Positions 16,866-26,083 of a DNA stretch of 44,404 nucleotides are shown piece by piece. The stretch's first letter is position 1. Each line of letters begins with the position of its first letter. The notes beneath the pieces are model-generated. The model was not told the DNA's origin, did no database searches, and saw only the letters and a program-made list of their open reading frames with translations. Origin of the DNA: Streptomyces sp. CB02366 (lineage in GTDB: Bacteria; Actinomycetota; Actinomycetes; Streptomycetales; Streptomycetaceae); the NCBI RefSeq assembly GCF_001905905.1, contig NZ_LIVT01000021.1, forward strand, positions 1-44,404, read 5' to 3'. A program made the position numbers and the translations under genes.

Positions 16866-17095
16866 ATGCCTCGTCGGGGGCGAGGCTGACCTCGATCCGG
16901 GTGTCGTGGAAGTGGTTCCAGTCCATGATCAGTCGGAAGCGGTTCGGGGAGCGGCAGGACGGCCAGCATCGACCAGCGGGTTCCCTGGGGTGTTTCGTGG
17001 CGGCGGGCCAGGCCCCAGGCCAGGTATAGGTCGACGAACCAGTCGTTGTGCAGCGACAGGTCCCGGCCCTGGTCGGCAGAAGGGTTCTCCATCAT
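16866..17095 (-). pseudogene. Small hypothetical protein, frameshifted
   Basis: Begins at ATG 17095 (AGAGAGA upstream) and reads HNDWFVDLYLAWGLARRHET and RWSMLAVLP. Near 16955 the frame shifts within a C/G-rich run, and the other frame continues NRFRLIMDWNHFHDTRIEVS to a natural stop, about 75 residues in total. Residue composition supports coding in both segments. The family is not recognised. Confidence 0.5.
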
Positions 17096-17159
17096 CCGTA
17101 TCTCTCTGCGAAAACGGGTGGACGCCCGCAGCGTACGCACGGATACCGGCCCCGTCTGG

Positions 17160-17643
17160 TCATGGGCGGCCGACCCAGGCCCGGTGTTCGGGGGCGACGT
17201 GCAGGTGCTCGCGCAGGCGCCCGCGTAGGACCCCGACGCGTGTCCGGCCCTCCAGGACCTGCAGCCCGGCAGTGTCCGGGTCCAGGAGACGCCGCTCGAT
17301 CAGGAGCGGCGCTCGCAGCCACGTCCCGTGCTTCTTCCAGTGAAGGGCTACCTGCGGGGGCCGGACGGTGACCCAGTGCACCGGGTTCTTGGCGTAGTCC
17401 TCGATGCAGCCCTCGTCAAAGGCTCCGGCGGGCATGACGGTGAAGTGGGCGGCGGGGATGGTCTCCAGCTGCCAGTTGATGGTGTGGCAGGTCAATGGTG
17501 TTGTAGTCGTCGACGAAGGCGGGGTTGTCGCCGTGGTCGAAGAGGAACTGCTCCAGGACGTCGTCCGGCCACCGCAGGGCCGCCACCGCCGGATCGGCAC
17601 GGAAGCGGTCGAAGCTGAGCGCGCCGTCCCGGCGGTGGGCCAT
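17160..17643 (-). pseudogene. Hypothetical protein, frameshifted
   Basis: The N-terminal part reads FRADPAVAALRWPDDVLEQF and GDNPAFVDDYNTIDL. A one-base shift near 17490 moves the reading to CHTINWQLETIPAAHFTVMP, ending in a full C-terminal segment with LLIERRLLDPDTAGLQVLEG. The intact product would have about 160 residues. I do not recognise the family. Confidence 0.55.
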
Positions 17644-17696
17644 TCGGCCGGAGGTCGGTGAGCCTCATGCCACCAGGCCGGAGGCCGGGTTTGCCG

Positions 17697-18664
17697 TCAA
17701 GGCTGGTCACCCAGTGCCTCTGCGAAAAGGGCTTCCGAGCCCAGGGAGCGCAGCAGCGGGCCCAGGAGCCGGCGGGTGACGGCGCCCGGTTGGTCGCGGA
17801 GTTCGGCCAGGGCGGTGCCGGTGGTCTCCTCGTAGGTGTCGTCGCTGTAGCGGTCGTTGGTGGGAAAGCCCGACTCTCCGCCGTACCGTCGGCGGCCGTG
17901 CAGCCGGTTCGCGCCGGCCCCGATCGCCCAGTTGCCGTGATAGCCGACCTCCTCGGAGACCAGCCGCATCAGCTCCAGCACGCGCCAGGTGAGAAGCACG
18001 GCGGCACCGTCGAACAGCATCTGCTCCTCGCCCTTCTCCGGCTGGTAACGGCTGGAGACGCCGGTGGAAAGGCGGGACGTGTACAGGCGCAGACCGCCGT
18101 CCTCGAAGAGCTGGACCTCGATCACGCTGTTGTCACCCCACTCCGGGTGCTCGTTGGCGTACGTGCGGTCGGAGTTGAGTCCCCTGGAGGCCAGCGCCAC
18201 TCCCCTGGCCCGGCGCTGCGGCTGGTGTGCGTAGTCGAGGTCGGGGTGGAACCTTGTCAGCGAGGTGGGCAGGGACTCGCTGGTGCGGGCGTTGGTGACC
18301 AAACCGGTGAGGCGCAGCTGCCAGTCGGGGGCGCCGGTGATGGGCAGGCACATGTCCAGGGGCGCGGCTGTGGGGCGGGCCACGAGGAAGAGGTGGGACT
18401 GGTCGTCGATGTTGCGCAGCGGGTCGTTGTCCATCTCCGTGCGCAGCACGGTCAGGAGGTCGGCTTCGGCGCTGCGCCGCCGGGCGTGGAGGGAGACGAC
18501 CTCGGCGTCGCCCAGTTGGTACTTCGTCTTGTCGCCGCGGCCGTAGTACTTGTTGTCGACCATGTGGAGGGCGACGGGGCTGGCCGGAATGTGCACGATG
18601 AGGTACCCGGTGCCGTCCGCGGCCTTGGCGGTGATCTCCTCGGTGATGACGGTGAGCGGGGGGT
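17697..18664 (-). pseudogene. AlbA_2-domain protein, C-terminal part (split by IS110)
   Basis: Reads PPLTVITEEITAKAADGTGY and LIVHIPASPVALHMVDNKYY, then about 270 further residues to a stop at 17697. Together with 20208-20512 it forms one AlbA_2/Schlafen-like putative nucleic-acid-binding protein. This part has no start of its own: the upstream 5' portion lies beyond the IS110 element. The segment itself is open and well preserved, so the insertion looks recent. Such proteins are common in actinobacteria and some take part in defence, but the role here is not known. Confidence 0.75.
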
Positions 18665-20207
18665 GCCTCTATGTCTTTCGTCAAGGCACCTCTGTCGGGT
18701 TTGGGGTGGTTCGGGGTTGCTGGTGTTATGCGGCGAGTGCGACGTCCGCGGGCGTTCGGGATTCGTAGAAGGTGCCGTCGCGGAGCATGGCGAACAGGAC
18801 GCTGATGCGTTGGCGGGCGAGGCGGAGGAGGGCTTGGGTGTGGGTTTTGCCGCGTGCGCGTTGCTTGTCGTAGTAGGCGCGGGAGGCCGGGTCGGCGTTC
18901 ATGCAGGCGAAGGCGGACAGGAACATCGCCCGTTTGAGCTGGCGGTTTCCGCCTCGGGGTGCGTGTTCGCCGTGGATCGAGGTTCCCGAGGACTTCGTGG
19001 TCGGGGCCAGGCCGGCGTAGGAGGCGAGGTGGGCGGCGGTGGGGAAGCTGGTGCCGTCGCCGACGGTGACCAGCAGGACGGCGGCGGTCCTGACGCCGAC
19101 GCCGGGCATCGACGTCAGGACCTCCGAAAGAGGGTGGGCCTCCAGCAGGCTGTTGATCTGGGCTTCCATCGCCCGGCGCTGGGTGTGGACGGCGGCCAGG
19201 GACGCGGCCAGGGAGGGGATGACCACGTCGAGGGTGCCGGTGCCGGGGACGACGACGGTCTGTTCGTCGAGTGCGTCGAAGACGTCGTCGATCAGCCGGT
19301 GAGCCATGCGGGGGGCTTTCGGGCGGATCAGTTCCACGAGTCTGCGGCGACCGGCTTTGCGCAGGGCGGCCGGGGAGCCGTGGCGTTCCAGGAGCCAGGT
19401 GACGGCCTGGTGGTCCAGGCGGGGGCCCAGGGCGCGTTCCAGGCTGGGGGGGAACTGGGTGAGCAGGCCTCGTATCCGGTTGGACGTGCGGGTGGCCTCG
19501 GCGGCGAGGTCCTGGTCGAAGCCGACGAGAACGGTGAGTTCGGCGGTGATCTCGTCGGTCAGCTCCAGGGACCGCAGGATGTGCGGCATGGTGCGGGCCG
19601 CGTCCGCGATCACGGCGGCGTCCCTCGCGTCGGTCTTGGCCTCGCCGGGGTAGAGGTCGGCGATCCGGCGCATGGCCAGTCCGGGCAGGTAGGCCACTTG
19701 GCAGCCGGCGTCGCGGGCGACGGTCAGCGGCAGGGCGCCGATCGAGGCGGGCTGGTCGACGATCACCAGGACGGTGCCGAACTTGGCCGTGAGCTTGTCG
19801 AAGACGGCCCGCAGCTTGGGTTCGCTGTTGGGCAGCGGCTTGTCGAAGACCTTCTTCCCGGCCGGGGTGAGTCCGTGGCCGTGGTGGGCACTCTTGCCGA
19901 CGTCCAGGCCCAGGAACACGCCCACGTCTTCGATCTCGAACATCGCACCCCTTCCCAAAGGGCGTTGACGGTGCCGGCCTCGGCTCGGGTGTCGTACTCG
20001 CGCATCCACGTTATGCAGACCTGCCGCCCGCAGACTGCCCGGCGTTGCGCCGGACCGGACGGTGGCCGGACCTCTCATCAGCGTCTCCGACGGACACCTC
20101 CCGGGCCCGGTGACACCACCCCCCAGGTCATGCCTTCGACAGGGGGACACAGTCATGCCGGGCCCGGAGGCCAGCGGTCCCGTTGCAGGACCGCGAAAAA
20201 CATAACG
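18665..20207 (-). mobile_element. IS110-family element (about 1.54 kb)
   Basis: The boundaries are inferred from the interrupted host gene. The AlbA_2 reading frame stops matching at about 20207 and resumes at about 18664, within a CCCCC run. No long terminal inverted repeats are seen, as usual for IS110. The element contains one intact DEDD transposase gene and a roughly 260-bp non-coding end upstream of it, which in this family can encode a guide (bridge) RNA. Confidence 0.82.
18726..19943 (-). CDS. IS110-family DEDD transposase
   Basis: A 405-residue recombinase. The N-terminal RuvC-like domain begins GVFLGLDVGKSAHHGHGL and includes KTDARDAAVIADAARTMPHI. The C-terminal Tnp domain has LTSMPGVGVRTAAVLLVTVG, ASYAGLAPTTKSSGTSIHGE and GNRQLKRAMFLSAFACM. 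The ATG at 19943 has a GGGAAGGGG ribosome site. It is intact and probably active. Confidence 0.94.
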   Translation of the reverse strand: MFEIEDVGVFLGLDVGKSAHHGHGLTPAGKKVFDKPLPNSEPKLRAVFDKLTAKFGTVLVIVDQPASIGALPLTVARDAGCQVAYLPGLAMRRIADLYPGEAKTDARDAAVIADAARTMPHILRSLELTDEITAELTVLVGFDQDLAAEATRTSNRIRGLLTQFPPSLERALGPRLDHQAVTWLLERHGSPAALRKAGRRRLVELIRPKAPRMAHRLIDDVFDALDEQTVVVPGTGTLDVVIPSLAASLAAVHTQRRAMEAQINSLLEAHPLSEVLTSMPGVGVRTAAVLLVTVGDGTSFPTAAHLASYAGLAPTTKSSGTSIHGEHAPRGGNRQLKRAMFLSAFACMNADPASRAYYDKQRARGKTHTQALLRLARQRISVLFAMLRDGTFYESRTPADVALAA

Positions 20208-20512
20208 GGGGCCGGGGATCGTGCGGGCGACCGACTCGATCTTCTCCGGGAGCCCGTTGAGCGGCTGGGGTGCGAGCTCGAAGGTCCGGCTGTCCTTGTT
20301 CTCCTGGACGCCGATGACCAGGGTGCCGCCGTCGATGGCGAACGAGGCCAGGTCCCGGGCCAGTTTCCTGTTGTCGCTCTTGGTGCCCGGGGCCTTCTTG
20401 CGGTCGAGGTGGTGGTTCTCCTCGAACAGGCGCCGCCGATCGCGGCTTGGAGGTCGTCCTCGGACTGGGGTACCCAGCGGGGGTTGTCGGAGGAGAGGTA
20501 GATCGAGGTCAC
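20208..20512 (-). pseudogene. AlbA_2-domain protein, N-terminal part (split by IS110)
   Basis: Starts at GTG 20512 with AGAGCGGGA upstream. Residues MTSIYLSSDNPRWVPQSEDD open the protein. A frameshift near 20430 then leads into ENHHLDRKKAPGTKSDNRKL and ARDLASFAIDGGTLVIGV, the AlbA_2 DNA-binding fold signature. The frame is interrupted after SVARTIPGP by the IS110 element. The frameshift shows a second, independent lesion. Confidence 0.75.
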
Positions 20513-21086
20513 GTGCGTCCCGCTCTCGTGCAGAGGCCCGGGCCCGGGCCGCGACTTGCCTTGGGCTCAAGGGTAGGGAGGGGCACTGACACCAGGGCGC
20601 TGTCCGCGTTGCGTCGGCGGCTTCCGGTCCCGGGCGGGTGCGCGATGCGGGCGATGGACGTCCTTGCCGGTTCGGCTCCCTCCTACGCCAGCCGCGGCTG
20701 CGGTGCGGGAACCGTAGGTCTTCGCCGCTGCTGGGCCCATTCAGGTCGCTCCGGGAAGCCCGCCTTGACCTCGTGGCCGAACGGGGCCGACGGAGTGAGT
20801 GGCCGGGCTCAACGCCGTGCAGGACCAGGCGCGCTCGGCTTCCGGTGCGGGTGCTCTCCCTGCGGAGATCGCCCACCTCGTCACCACCGTCGAGTCGGCC
20901 CCCGCCGAGCGCTCCCGGCGGCCATCGGCGGGGGCGCGGGGCACTGCCAGCAAGCAGCAATTCGCTCAACCGATCGAGCAAGAAGGGGCAAATCCCCATG
21001 GCGTTCTACCGGCCGTGATCCGCTCCCGCTGAAGCCGGTTCCGCGTGCTCACCCGCCTGGGGGACACGGTTTACCGCAGGAACGCT
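20513..21086. other. Long intergenic stretch without clear gene
   Basis: About 570 bp. A plus-strand frame at 20799-21032 contains ALPAEIAHLVTTVESAPAER, which resembles a helical segment of small Streptomyces proteins, but there is no convincing start or full domain. It may be gene debris. No terminator or repeat is evident. Confidence 0.3.
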
Positions 21087-21530
21087 TCAGCACTCCCCCG
21101 CCCGCAACCGCTCGGGGACGCCTGATCCCGACGGCTGGAGACGTTGCTCCCGGCTCAGCAGGTCTGCGGGCGCAGCAGATTCACCGGGAGCGGTGGTGGG
21201 CTCTTGGGCGCCCGGGAGGGTGGCCGCCCGCTGAGGCGCCTGGCCCAGGTGCCACAGCGTCACGGCCGGAAGGAGCCCGCCGAGGCGGTCCGCAGCCCTC
21301 AGGTGGCCCACCGCACCGGCCAGTTCACTCCGGGTGGAGGAGGAGGTGACGTGGTGGAGGTTCGCTGCAGCGTCCTCCAGCAGGACGGCCAGCTCGGCCA
21401 CCCCGGGGTCCTCGGGCACCTGCCCGCCCCAGTCGGTCATTGCGCGGCTGAGCTCGATGATGAGGCGGCCGCGCGCGTCGGCCAGCCGTGCTGAGAGATC
21501 TCCGTTGATCACAGGAGCATCCTCTCTCAT
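21087..21530 (-). CDS. Hypothetical helical protein
   Basis: About 147 residues, rich in Ala and Leu, with the segment ARLADARGRLIIELSRAMTD and DPGVAELAVLLEDAAANLHH suggesting an all-helical domain. The C-terminal third is low-complexity Pro/Ala/Gly. Two starts are possible: ATG at 21530, or GTG at 21512, which has GAGAGG seven bases upstream. The family is not recognised. The codon pattern supports coding. Confidence 0.5.
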   Translation of the reverse strand: MREDAPVINGDLSARLADARGRLIIELSRAMTDWGGQVPEDPGVAELAVLLEDAAANLHHVTSSSTRSELAGAVGHLRAADRLGGLLPAVTLWHLGQAPQRAATLPGAQEPTTAPGESAAPADLLSREQRLQPSGSGVPERLRAGEC

Positions 21531-21820
21531 GTCCGGGGCGCGGCGGGCCCGTTCGGCGAAGCCCCTGCTCAACATGGGTGTCGGCAGCGCGCGGTGGTGG
21601 GCAGTCCGGGCTCACCTCGGTCCGCCGCTGCTTGGCTGCCCGAAAAGGGCGTGTCCTGCCCAGGGCGGAACGGGGACGTGCAAGGCCCCCGGCCATGGGC
21701 GGGTTGCCGGGTGGGTCGAGCGTGCCATTGCGAGGGGTGGCGGCGGGTGGATGCGACCGAGTCTGTCAACTGCGTTACCAGATAGGCGGGTTCGCGCTGC
21801 ACGATCTCGGGGTGACGTAT

Positions 21821-22085
21821 ATGAGCTGGTCGGACCTGCTGCGGCGGGGAACGGCGGCCCCCACCTTGACCTTCGCCCGTCGCAAGTGGGAGCAGCCGGG
21901 GAAGTTCGTGTGGGTGGCCCCCCCGGGAGACGGTCACGGCACCTACCGGGAAGGAGTACCCGTTGTACGTCACAGTGTACTTCAAGGACGCCGATGACGT
22001 CGTCAAGCCCTACCAGCCGAGCATGGACGGGATGACGGAGGCCGACGACTGGTACGTCGGCGTCTCTGGCCAGCCACCCGAGTAA
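21821..22085 (+). pseudogene. DUF2829/Tad2-like small protein, frameshifted
   Basis: From ATG 21821 the frame reads MSWSDLLRRGTAAPTLTFAR and GKFVWVAPP. A run of seven C (21918-21924) marks a one-base shift, after which the other frame reads KEYPLYVTVYFKDADDVVKP and the terminal MDGMTEADDWYVG. The N-terminal basic/tryptophan pattern and the C-terminal DDW motif resemble DUF2829 proteins, a family that includes the anti-Thoeris protein Tad2. Total intended length is about 87 residues. The similarity is by pattern only. The frameshift may be a homopolymer sequencing error, in which case the gene is intact. Confidence 0.5.
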
Positions 22086-22121
22086 CCGCCCCTGGGCGTA
22101 CGTTCGCCCGGTGACCGGCTG

Positions 22122-22451
22122 TCAGAGGGGTTCTCCGGGGTCCCGGAAGACCGGCGTGCCGTGCCGGCTCTCACCGCGGTTGGGTGTCAGCCGTTCCCAG
22201 TCGCGGCCCATCGCCGCTGCCATGGACAGATACCCGCGCTGCTGGAGTCCGCGGTCGGCCTCCTCCAGATCGGTAGCCGTGAAGGACTCGCGGACCTCGC
22301 CCTCGCCGTCGAGGAGGCTGATGTTCCAGCCTTGACCGACGGTGTCCGGGAGCGCCACCGCGTACAGCGGGGCGGGGGTGGCCCGGGCGGCGTCCAGTAC
22401 CTCGGGCTCCCAGGTCACGGCGGGCGCGGGCGGTTCGGGTAAGCGGCTCAT
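22122..22451 (-). CDS. Hypothetical protein (109 aa)
   Basis: Reads from ATG 22451: PAVTWEPEVLDAARATPAPL and GWNISLLDGEGEVRESFTAT, a mixed alpha/beta small soluble protein with no signal peptide. No strong ribosome site is seen. It lies about 40 bp downstream of the CoiA-like gene in the same direction and may be translated from the same message. The family is not recognised. Confidence 0.5.
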   Translation of the reverse strand: MSRLPEPPAPAVTWEPEVLDAARATPAPLYAVALPDTVGQGWNISLLDGEGEVRESFTATDLEEADRGLQQRGYLSMAAAMGRDWERLTPNRGESRHGTPVFRDPGEPL

Positions 22452-22491
22452 GAACAGGAAATCTAACAGCGCGCGGGCTCCTGTGGTGGGC

Positions 22492-23766
22492 TCATCCGGC
22501 GCGGTCTGGCCCCGGGCGGTGAACCGACGGTGGGGGGATGCGTTCGAAGGTGCGGCGTCCGGTGCGGTGGTCCAGTACGGCGACCCGCAGCGGGACCCTG
22601 GCGGCGGTGCGGATGCGGGCGAGCCAGACGCGGTCGGTGACGAGGATGTCGAGCTTCTCCGGCCAGTGGGTGAGGTCGTGCGGGTCGGGGCAGACGACGG
22701 CGGCCAGGGTGTATCCGGCTTCGGTGCCCGGGTGCCGGGCGTGGACCAGCAGGCCGTTGCCGTAGCGGGGGCTCTGCTCCCCGTAGACGATGCTCTTGCC
22801 GGAGGCGGAGCGGACCAGCCTGGTGAAGGCGTCCCAGGCCGTGAGGTCGAACCCGGTGCGCCGGAAGAACCCCGCCAGCCGTTGCATCTCGTTGTGCCGT
22901 TCCTCAAGTTCGGCCTGGCGGTCCAGGGCCCGCTGCTCGGCGGCCCGGCGGCGCCGGTCGGCGGCCGCGGCCTGTTCACGGCGGCGCTCCGCGGCGGCCT
23001 CCTGCTCGACGGCCTCGGCCTCGGCCTCCAGCCGGGCGCGCTCCAGGGCCCGTTCCTCGTAGGCGGGTGCGGTCCACCACACCCTCCCGTTCACCGCCGT
23101 GTGAACGCGCACCGTGCCCTGGAGGATCCACGCGAGGGCTTCGCCGAGCGGGCAGGTGAAGTGCTCTCACGTGGCCTTCGCCTTCAGGGTGCGGGGGGGG
23201 GGGCCAGGTATAGCGGGCCAGCCCGTGCCGACCGTCCAGGACTTCTCTGCCTCGGCGGGGACGCCGGCTCTGAGCGTGGGTACGGCGCGCGTCCAGGGGC
23301 GGTCCTGCAGGGCGACCCAGCACACCGCCACCCCGTCGCGCACGTAGCGGTCGGTGCGCATCCTGGCCTCGGTGGGCGCCATCGGCGACAACTGCGCCTC
23401 CAGTGCAATGAAGGGCCGGTCCCGGTCGTCGAAGACCAGGACGTCGGCCCGCCAGTCCCGTGCGTCGCTGCTGACCTCCAGCTCCGCGCGCCACCCGGCC
23501 GCCCGGGCCGACATGGCCAGCTCCAGCTTCAGGAAGTGATGCTCCGGCGACTCATTCGCCAGCTCGCAGTCCGGCGCCCGTACCTGGTGGTAGAAGTGGC
23601 GCAGGCCGTACCGGGAGGATCGGGCGAAGACTCTGCCACCGCACTCCAGACACGCCAGCCGCAGTCCCTTGACCCGGTGGATCTCGCCCCAGGTGTGCCC
23701 GCACCCCAAGTCGTCAAGCGACACGTCCAGCCGGCCCCAGTCCGGATGCACAGCGGTGTACCCCAT
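22492..23766 (-). pseudogene. CoiA-like (competence/nuclease-type) protein with internal stop
   Basis: Starts at ATG 23766. The N-terminal half contains the zinc-finger-like LRLACLECGGRVFARSSRYG, then HFYHQVRAPDCELANESPEH and HHFLKLELAMSARAAGW, followed by the nuclease-like DWRADVLVFDD and FIALEAQLS segment typical of CoiA family proteins. An in-frame TGA (23167-23169) follows TLKAKAT. The same frame goes on EHFTCPLGEALAWILQGTVR, a long charged helix rich in Arg/Glu/Ala, and a C-terminal domain ending near 22492. An 11-G run at 23192-23202 precedes the stop. With Trp instead of the stop, it would be a full-length protein of about 424 residues. Confidence 0.7.
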
Positions 23767-23858
23767 CAGCCCCCCTGCCCTGACACCCCTCCGTATGCCC
23801 AGTGTCGCCGCGACCGGAGCGGGCACGGGGGCCATCCCCGGAATCGGCCGGGCACTAG

Positions 23859-25300
23859 TAGGGCTTGGTCAGGTTCGTATGGGGGTGGGTATGTCGCGGT
23901 GGCAGGTGGGGCAGGCGCCGTTCCAGGTGGCGAGGAGTGTCTGGAGTTCGCGGACGACCTGGTAGAGGCTCAGACCTGCACCGCGGCTTTTGGGCGGTGG
24001 GCCAGGCGTTGCAGGGTGCAGAAGGCGTGGGCGGCGGAGACGAGGGTGACGTGGTGGTGCCAGCCGCTCCAGGTGCGGCCTTCGAAGTGGGCAAGTCCCA
24101 GGGCCTGTTTCATCTCGCGGTAGTCGTGCTCGATGCGCCAGCGCAGCTTGGCCAGCCGCACCAAAGTGGCCAGCGGTATCCCGGAGGGCAGGTCCGACAG
24201 CCAGAACTGCACCGGCTCGGGTTCGGTGGCGGGCCACTCGGCAAGCAGCCAGCGTTCGGGCAGTTCAGGGCCGTCGCTGGTCCTGCGGACGCCTCGTCCA
24301 GCGGGTCGCACGCGCAGGGCAACGAACCGCGAGTACATGCGTTCGAAGGCGCTGATCCCCTTGCCGGGCCGGGAGCCTTCCCTCCAGGACACTGGCCTGG
24401 CAGCTGCCCGCCCGGCTGCGATGACCAGCTCTTTCATGGTCTGCGCGGGCTCGGGGTACCGCATTGCCGGTGGCCGGCCGGTGCCTGCATAGACGGGCCG
24501 GGCGGGCCGGGCGTCGGCCGGATGAGCAGTGTGGCGAGAGGAAATGCCCACCGCATAGGGCAGGTTGCGTTCTTCCAGGCCGTGGCGGAAAGCGGCGGCA
24601 TCCCCGTAACCGGCGTCCGCGACGACCAGGGGAATATCGATGCCCCACGACCGGGTCTCGTCGATCATGTCCAGGGCCAGCTGCCACTTCTCCACATGCC
24701 CCACTCCTGCGGGAATGCCGCAGCGGCTGCGGCGGGCAACCTTGCCCGGGTCCGCTTCCGGAGAGGCCGGATCCCAGGACGCGGGCAGGAACAGCCGCCA
24801 GTTCACCGCAGCCGAGGCATGATCCCGGGCCAGGTGCAGCGACACTCCGACCTGGCATTTGGTGACCTTGCCCGCGGTGCCGGTGTACTGCCGCGACACA
24901 CACGCCGACGCGTCCCCGTCCTTCAAGAACCCGGTGTCGTCGACGATCAACGCCTCCGGGCCGATCGCCTCCTGCATTCTCCAGGCCGTCCGGGCCCGCA
25001 CATGCGCCGGATTCCACGGGCTCGTCGTCACAAAGTGGGCCAGGGCCTGCCGGTTGCCGTCCTCACCGAGGCGGGCCGCCATCGGTTCAACCGACTTGCG
25101 CCGCCCGTCCAGCAGCAGCCCCCGCACATACGCCTGCCCCCACCGCCGCTGATCCGCACGGAAGAACCCGTCGAACAACTCCGCAGCAAATGCCTCCAGG
25201 TCCTCCCGGACCCCGGCCATCTCATCAGGTGTCACACCACCCCAACGACACCCAAGCATCAACAGACACGCCACTCACGAATGAAGATGACCAAGCCCTA
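23859..25300 (-). mobile_element. IS701-family element, copy A (1442 bp)
   Basis: Terminal inverted repeats TAGGGCTTGGTCA / TGACCAAGCCCTA with a perfect CTAG target duplication on both sides (23855-23858, 25301-25304), as expected for IS701. It contains one intact transposase gene. A second, diverged copy is at 36378-37818 in opposite orientation. Each has its own CTAG duplication, so they inserted independently. Confidence 0.95.
23970..25235 (-). CDS. IS701-family transposase (copy A)
   Basis: A 421-residue DDE transposase starting at GTG 25235, aligned with the start of copy B. Conserved segments include RKSVEPMAARLGEDGNRQAL, the first catalytic Asp in LIVDDTGFLKDGDASACVSR, the second in PLVVADAGYGDAAAFR and the Glu in LAKLRWRIEHDYREMKQALG. 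No lesion is seen, so it is likely functional. The 3' flank between gene and IS end contains a short out-of-frame cysteine-bearing segment that also occurs in copy B. Confidence 0.94.
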   Translation of the reverse strand: MTPDEMAGVREDLEAFAAELFDGFFRADQRRWGQAYVRGLLLDGRRKSVEPMAARLGEDGNRQALAHFVTTSPWNPAHVRARTAWRMQEAIGPEALIVDDTGFLKDGDASACVSRQYTGTAGKVTKCQVGVSLHLARDHASAAVNWRLFLPASWDPASPEADPGKVARRSRCGIPAGVGHVEKWQLALDMIDETRSWGIDIPLVVADAGYGDAAAFRHGLEERNLPYAVGISSRHTAHPADARPARPVYAGTGRPPAMRYPEPAQTMKELVIAAGRAAARPVSWREGSRPGKGISAFERMYSRFVALRVRPAGRGVRRTSDGPELPERWLLAEWPATEPEPVQFWLSDLPSGIPLATLVRLAKLRWRIEHDYREMKQALGLAHFEGRTWSGWHHHVTLVSAAHAFCTLQRLAHRPKAAVQV

Positions 25301-25396
25301 CTAGTGCCGCATCAGGCAACGTTCGCCCTGTGGGAGACAAATAAGGTGCTGGCCTGAGCGGTTGCCGCGTAGCCTGCCTGGCTGTGGACATGGGAC

Positions 25397-25858
25397 GTGC
25401 TGATCAACAGATGGGCCATGGATTTCTTCCTCGGCGAGGTCACGCGAGACCATGGGGATATAGACTGGTTCGTCTGGGCAGACGATGCCGGGGTCCTGGC
25501 GGAAGGCTTGCTGTCGCGCGGCTATCAACCGGTCCCAGGACCGCCACCTGTCCTGCAGCTCGATTTCGCCAAGGACGGGCTGGACAGCAGCTTCACGCTC
25601 CTGGACCGGGATATGGCCGGCCGTGTGGTGGTTGCCGGGGGCCCATGGGCCGGTGCGCCCTGGCCCGAGGGAATGCTCGATGCCGGGCCGGGCCGCATGG
25701 GTGGGCTGCCATGTGCGATCGTCAGTCCGCAGGCTCAGATCGAGATCAAGCGGATGATGCCCATCTGGGATCCGTCCCGGCCTCGACGGACCAAGGACGC
25801 CGAGGATATCGCCCGGCTGGAGGCGGCCCTCCGCGCACGCGGCAAGCGGCCTGAGTGA
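25397..25858 (+). pseudogene. Aminoglycoside-nucleotidyltransferase-like protein, N-terminally truncated
   Basis: The segment AMDFFLGEVTRDHGDIDWFV contains the DxD metal motif of ANT(2'')-like nucleotidyltransferases. DSSFTLLDRDMAGRVVVAGG and AQIEIKRMMPIWDPSRPRR follow as in Streptomyces members of that family. The usual N-terminal ~25 residues with the Gly-Gly nucleotide-binding turn are missing or diverged (LINRWAM where family members have a GGWA-type sequence). An in-frame TAG lies just upstream at 25370. The IS701 copy A ends 70 bp upstream and probably removed the start. Activity is doubtful. Confidence 0.65.
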
Positions 25859-25894
25859 GGTTGTTGGGCGTCGACCGTCCGTTATCGTCGGGCA

Positions 25895-26043
25895 GTGGCA
25901 GAACGAGTACGTGTCCGTGAGATCGATGACGACGAGGGACGGCGGCTACTGCGGATCATCCGCAGGGGCACCGGGTCGGTGGTGACCTGGCGGCGGGCCC
26001 AGATGGTGCTGCTGTCTGCGCAGGGTATGCCGGTGGCAAGGAT
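25895..26043 (+). pseudogene. IS630-family transposase N-terminal fragment
   Basis: GTG at 25895 opens a frame reading VAERVRVREIDDDEGRRLLR and TWRRAQMVLLSAQGMPVARI, the standard helix-turn-helix start of actinobacterial IS630 transposases. It is cut at 26043 by the left end of the IS3 element, and its continuation is not found beyond that element. Confidence 0.82.
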
Positions 26044-26083
26044 TGAGCTGCCCCGAGTTTCGTAGAGTCCGATCTTGATTGGT

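Noticed and set aside
17658..20501. A continuous plus-strand open frame of about 950 codons
   Set aside because: It lies antisense to the AlbA_2 gene halves and the IS110 transposase, is very rich in Gly/Ala/Val/Arg/Glu as expected for the complement of GC-rich coding sequence, and shows no family motif.
22342..25304. Long plus-strand open frames opposite the CoiA-like and IS701 genes
   Set aside because: Composition-driven antisense frames. The minus strand carries recognised proteins.
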